Origin: Mesosutterella faecium
GTDB taxonomy: Bacteria > Pseudomonadota > Gammaproteobacteria > Burkholderiales > Burkholderiaceae_F
Assembly: GCF_022809315.2 (NCBI RefSeq)
Contig: NZ_JAKZJU020000001.1
Location: 1,525,001-1,589,000, forward strand
Length of the DNA: 64,000 bases
Direction of reading: 5' to 3'
Made by a program: the position numbers and the translations under genes. Positions 62,069-64,000 of this stretch are shown here, piece by piece. The notes below the pieces were generated by a model. The model worked only from the letters and a program-made list of their open reading frames with translations, had not been told where the DNA came from and searched no databases. Each line of letters starts with the position of its first letter. Within the stretch, counting starts at the first letter, position 1.

Positions 62069-63241
62069 ATGGAGTCTTTCAGCTTTCAGAACAAGGGCCG
62101 GCTGCTCTTTGGCGAGGACAGGACGGGCGAGTTCGCGCGGCTTGCGGCCGGGCTTTCGAAGCGCGCTCTCGTCGTCTGCGGGGCGCACTTCTCCCGCAGC
62201 GGCGAGCTGGCCGGGCTCGAGCAGGCGCTTGAGGCCGCCGGCGTGCGCGTCTGGGTGGAGCCCGACCTCAGCAGCCCCAGCATCGAGCAGGCCCGCGCCA
62301 TGATGGAGCTCTGCCGCCGGCAGTCCATCGGGCTTGTGATCGGCGTGGGCGGCGCCACCGTCATGGACTTTGCGAAGATCGTGGCCTACGGGGCGGCGCA
62401 GCAGCGCGACGTCTGGCCCGAGATCGAGCAGCGCGGCGAGCCCCGGGGCGGCAGCAGGCTCGCCCTGGCCACGGTTTCCACCTATCCCTCCTCGGGCTCT
62501 GACATGGACGGGGCGGCCGAGATGGTGGAAAAGGAAACCGGGCGCGCGGGCGGGCTCTACGGCGAGCTTCTGCAGGCCGACCTCTGCTGGCTCAATCCCG
62601 GCTACGCGACCGGCATTCCGGGGCCGATCCTCGCCTACGGCGCGATGACCGCCGTGATTCAGGCCGGCGTCGCGTTCCTGAGCGGCGGGCGCTGCAGCTT
62701 TGCGGAAAACGCGAGCCTTGCCGTCTCCCGCACGATCCTTTCCAGCCTGCCCGCGGCCCTCAGGGGCGAGCGGGAGGCGATCGGCGAGCTGCAGCTCGCG
62801 GCCTGCATGAACGGCTTCGGGCCGACCTCATTCGGGAAGAAAGAGGTCGACTTCAGCCTGTACTTCATCGAGGGCATCGTTGAAAACTACTGGGAAATCC
62901 CGTACGTGCCCGCGATCACGATCCTGTTCCCCCACTGGCTGAAGAGCGTCTGGAGCGACGGCGGAGCCTTCCGCGATTACTTCAGGCTCGCCTGGGGCGC
63001 GGACACCGCGGGGCTCACGGGGCCCGAGGCCCTTCAAAAGGGGCTCGACGCCATTCACCGGGCCTACGATGACTTCGGCATCGCCTGGACGCTCCAGGCC
63101 CTGAAGCCGATGAACCCAGGGCGCGGGAAGCTTCTTCAGTTCGTGCGGGAGCCCGGCCCCTGCGAAAGCTCGTTCAGGACGTTCACGGAAGACGACGTCG
63201 CCTCTCTGATCCTTGAAGCCCAGGGCGCGCGGCTCGATTAA
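62069..63241 (+). CDS. Iron-type alcohol dehydrogenase fold protein lacking the metal-binding residues
   Basis: A 390-residue protein of the BDH/YqhD-like branch of group III alcohol dehydrogenases. The NAD(P) motif is GVGGATVMDFAKIV (residues 92-105), and SSGSDMDGAAEMVEKETG follows as in YqhD-type enzymes. Aligned by eye to YqhD, the metal ligands Asp194, His198, His267 and His281 are Ala192, Val196, Tyr265 and Tyr279 here, so the divalent-metal site is gone. It may be a non-catalytic relative or use another chemistry. ATG 62069 after AGAGGAAGGATC is used instead of the earlier ATG 62033. It lies 84 bp after rmlB. Confidence 0.82.
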   Translation: MESFSFQNKGRLLFGEDRTGEFARLAAGLSKRALVVCGAHFSRSGELAGLEQALEAAGVRVWVEPDLSSPSIEQARAMMELCRRQSIGLVIGVGGATVMDFAKIVAYGAAQQRDVWPEIEQRGEPRGGSRLALATVSTYPSSGSDMDGAAEMVEKETGRAGGLYGELLQADLCWLNPGYATGIPGPILAYGAMTAVIQAGVAFLSGGRCSFAENASLAVSRTILSSLPAALRGEREAIGELQLAACMNGFGPTSFGKKEVDFSLYFIEGIVENYWEIPYVPAITILFPHWLKSVWSDGGAFRDYFRLAWGADTAGLTGPEALQKGLDAIHRAYDDFGIAWTLQALKPMNPGRGKLLQFVREPGPCESSFRTFTEDDVASLILEAQGARLD

Positions 63242-63270
63242 TCCCGCGGTTCATTGAAAGGCAGAACACC

Positions 63271-64000
63271 ATGGCTGATCTTTTGAAGCTCTCGCGGCGC
63301 CGGCTGCTCGCCGGAAGCGCGGCCGCGGCGGCTCTTTCCGCCTCCGGTTGCGCCGCGCCCCGCGGCGGGCAGGAGGCCGATCCCACGCCGCCTCCCGTCT
63401 GGCCGCGGCTCACCGTGGGGGCAGACTGCGCCCGCTCGGTCACGGTCCAGTGGAAGCGGCAGGGACCGGGCGAACTCGTCCTGAGGAGAGCGGATCCTCA
63501 GGGCCCTGAGCGGCGGTTTTCCGCCCCGCAGCGCGACGCCGAGGCCGAAGGCGTGATCTTTCCCCTCCACACGGTGAGGATTGACGGCCTGGAGCCCGGC
63601 CAGGACTACGAGTACCGCGTGGAGCCGGACGGCTCCTGGTTCCGGTTCAGGACCGCGGAAAGCGGCCGCTGCCGGGCGCTCGTCTTCGCCGACAGCCAGT
63701 CGAGCGACCGCTTCAAAACCTGGGCGCGGGTCTACCGCGGGGCGCTCAGGCACTTTCCGAGGCCGGATTTCGCCGCAAACCTCGGCGACCTTGTGGACAT
63801 GGGCAGCCGCCTGTCCTACTGGGCCGACTGGTTCGAGGCCGTGACGCCTGCCATCGCGAGCGTTCCCGAGGCTCCGGTGATGGGAAACCACGAGTGCTAC
63901 CGAAAGAATCCCGGCGACCGGCAGTTCCGCCCGATCATGCCGAAGGCCTATCTCGAGGCCTTCCCGGTGCCGGAAAACGGCGAGGGCGACCTCGAGCGCT
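63271..64000 (+). CDS. Tat-exported purple-acid-phosphatase-like metallophosphoesterase, cut off by window end
   Basis: An incomplete reading frame of at least 243 codons from ATG 63271 to the window edge. The N-terminus has a twin-arginine signal SRRRLLAGSAAAAALSASG and a cysteine that could be lipidated (ASGCAAP). A fibronectin-like N-domain (GVIFPLHTVRIDGLEPGQDY) precedes the metallophosphoesterase domain: LVFADSQSSDR (first Asp), AANLGDLVDMGSR (GDxxD) and VMGNHECYRKN (GNHE). The remaining histidine motifs should lie beyond the window. It is likely to hydrolyse phosphomonoesters outside the cytoplasm. Confidence 0.85.
   Translation, partial: MADLLKLSRRRLLAGSAAAAALSASGCAAPRGGQEADPTPPPVWPRLTVGADCARSVTVQWKRQGPGELVLRRADPQGPERRFSAPQRDAEAEGVIFPLHTVRIDGLEPGQDYEYRVEPDGSWFRFRTAESGRCRALVFADSQSSDRFKTWARVYRGALRHFPRPDFAANLGDLVDMGSRLSYWADWFEAVTPAIASVPEAPVMGNHECYRKNPGDRQFRPIMPKAYLEAFPVPENGEGDLER

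Overview
The window looks like chromosome from a gut-type betaproteobacterium of the order Burkholderiales, most likely Sutterellaceae. This is inferred from gene content, not from a search: a Tat-exported fumarate-reductase-like flavoprotein, a Burkholderiales-style porin, an H-NS protein of the betaproteobacterial kind, PII uridylyltransferase, and anaerobic-lifestyle genes (rubrerythrin, an FNR-type box before a dicarboxylate transporter). GC content is high, apart from a few AT-rich regulatory gaps.

Layout. 1-1840: end of an rRNA operon (3' part of 23S, 5S, terminator). 2195-7696: Tat flavoprotein, a small guanidinium-type exporter with an attenuator-like leader, and guaB and guaA, each preceded by its own leader structure. 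7714-9905: a decayed membrane-protein end, then an IS1202-like insertion sequence with 17-bp target repeats and arrays of subterminal sites. 10010-19665: transporters and stress genes, including a sodium symporter, alpha/beta hydrolase, flavodoxin, AraC regulator, OFA-type MFS transporter, a metallophosphoesterase behind a Pho box, a thioredoxin/HxlR divergent pair, an arginase-fold protein and BioY. 20160-24251: rubrerythrin, an AlaX-type editing protein, and a LysR regulator divergent from a porin. 24396-27774: an unusual block with a free-standing DdrB/ParB-like protein, a flavin-binding protein and a RloA-like AAA ATPase. 27888-37882: a LysR/LysE pair, glnD with a translationally coupled cytosolic binding protein, EamA, DUF4261, a DASS transporter and a Sel1-repeat protein.

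38703-42859: an H-NS gene followed by a nested transposon. An IS1634-like element is flanked by exact 201-bp direct repeats and is itself interrupted by an IS256-family element with an 8-bp target duplication. 42961-49240: monooxygenase, HAD phosphatase, an orphan ParA plus ribbon-helix-helix pair, a DUF805 protein, and a HAD/UvrD-type helicase pair. 49230-55086: a TetR regulator divergent from a YbhGFSR-type drug-efflux operon across a 22-bp perfect palindrome. 55114-57319: zinc metallopeptidase, LysR regulator and a 40-residue membrane peptide. 57402-61984: surface-polysaccharide operon (glycosyltransferase-like protein, rmlA, rmlC, rmlD, rmlB) making dTDP-L-rhamnose. 62069-64000: an iron-alcohol-dehydrogenase-fold protein that has lost all four metal ligands, then a Tat-exported phosphoesterase cut off by the window end.

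The most unusual items are the 201-bp duplication around the IS1634-like element, the iterated ends of the IS1202-like element, the metal-less dehydrogenase, the leader of the guanidinium-type exporter, and the DdrB-like/AAA block.
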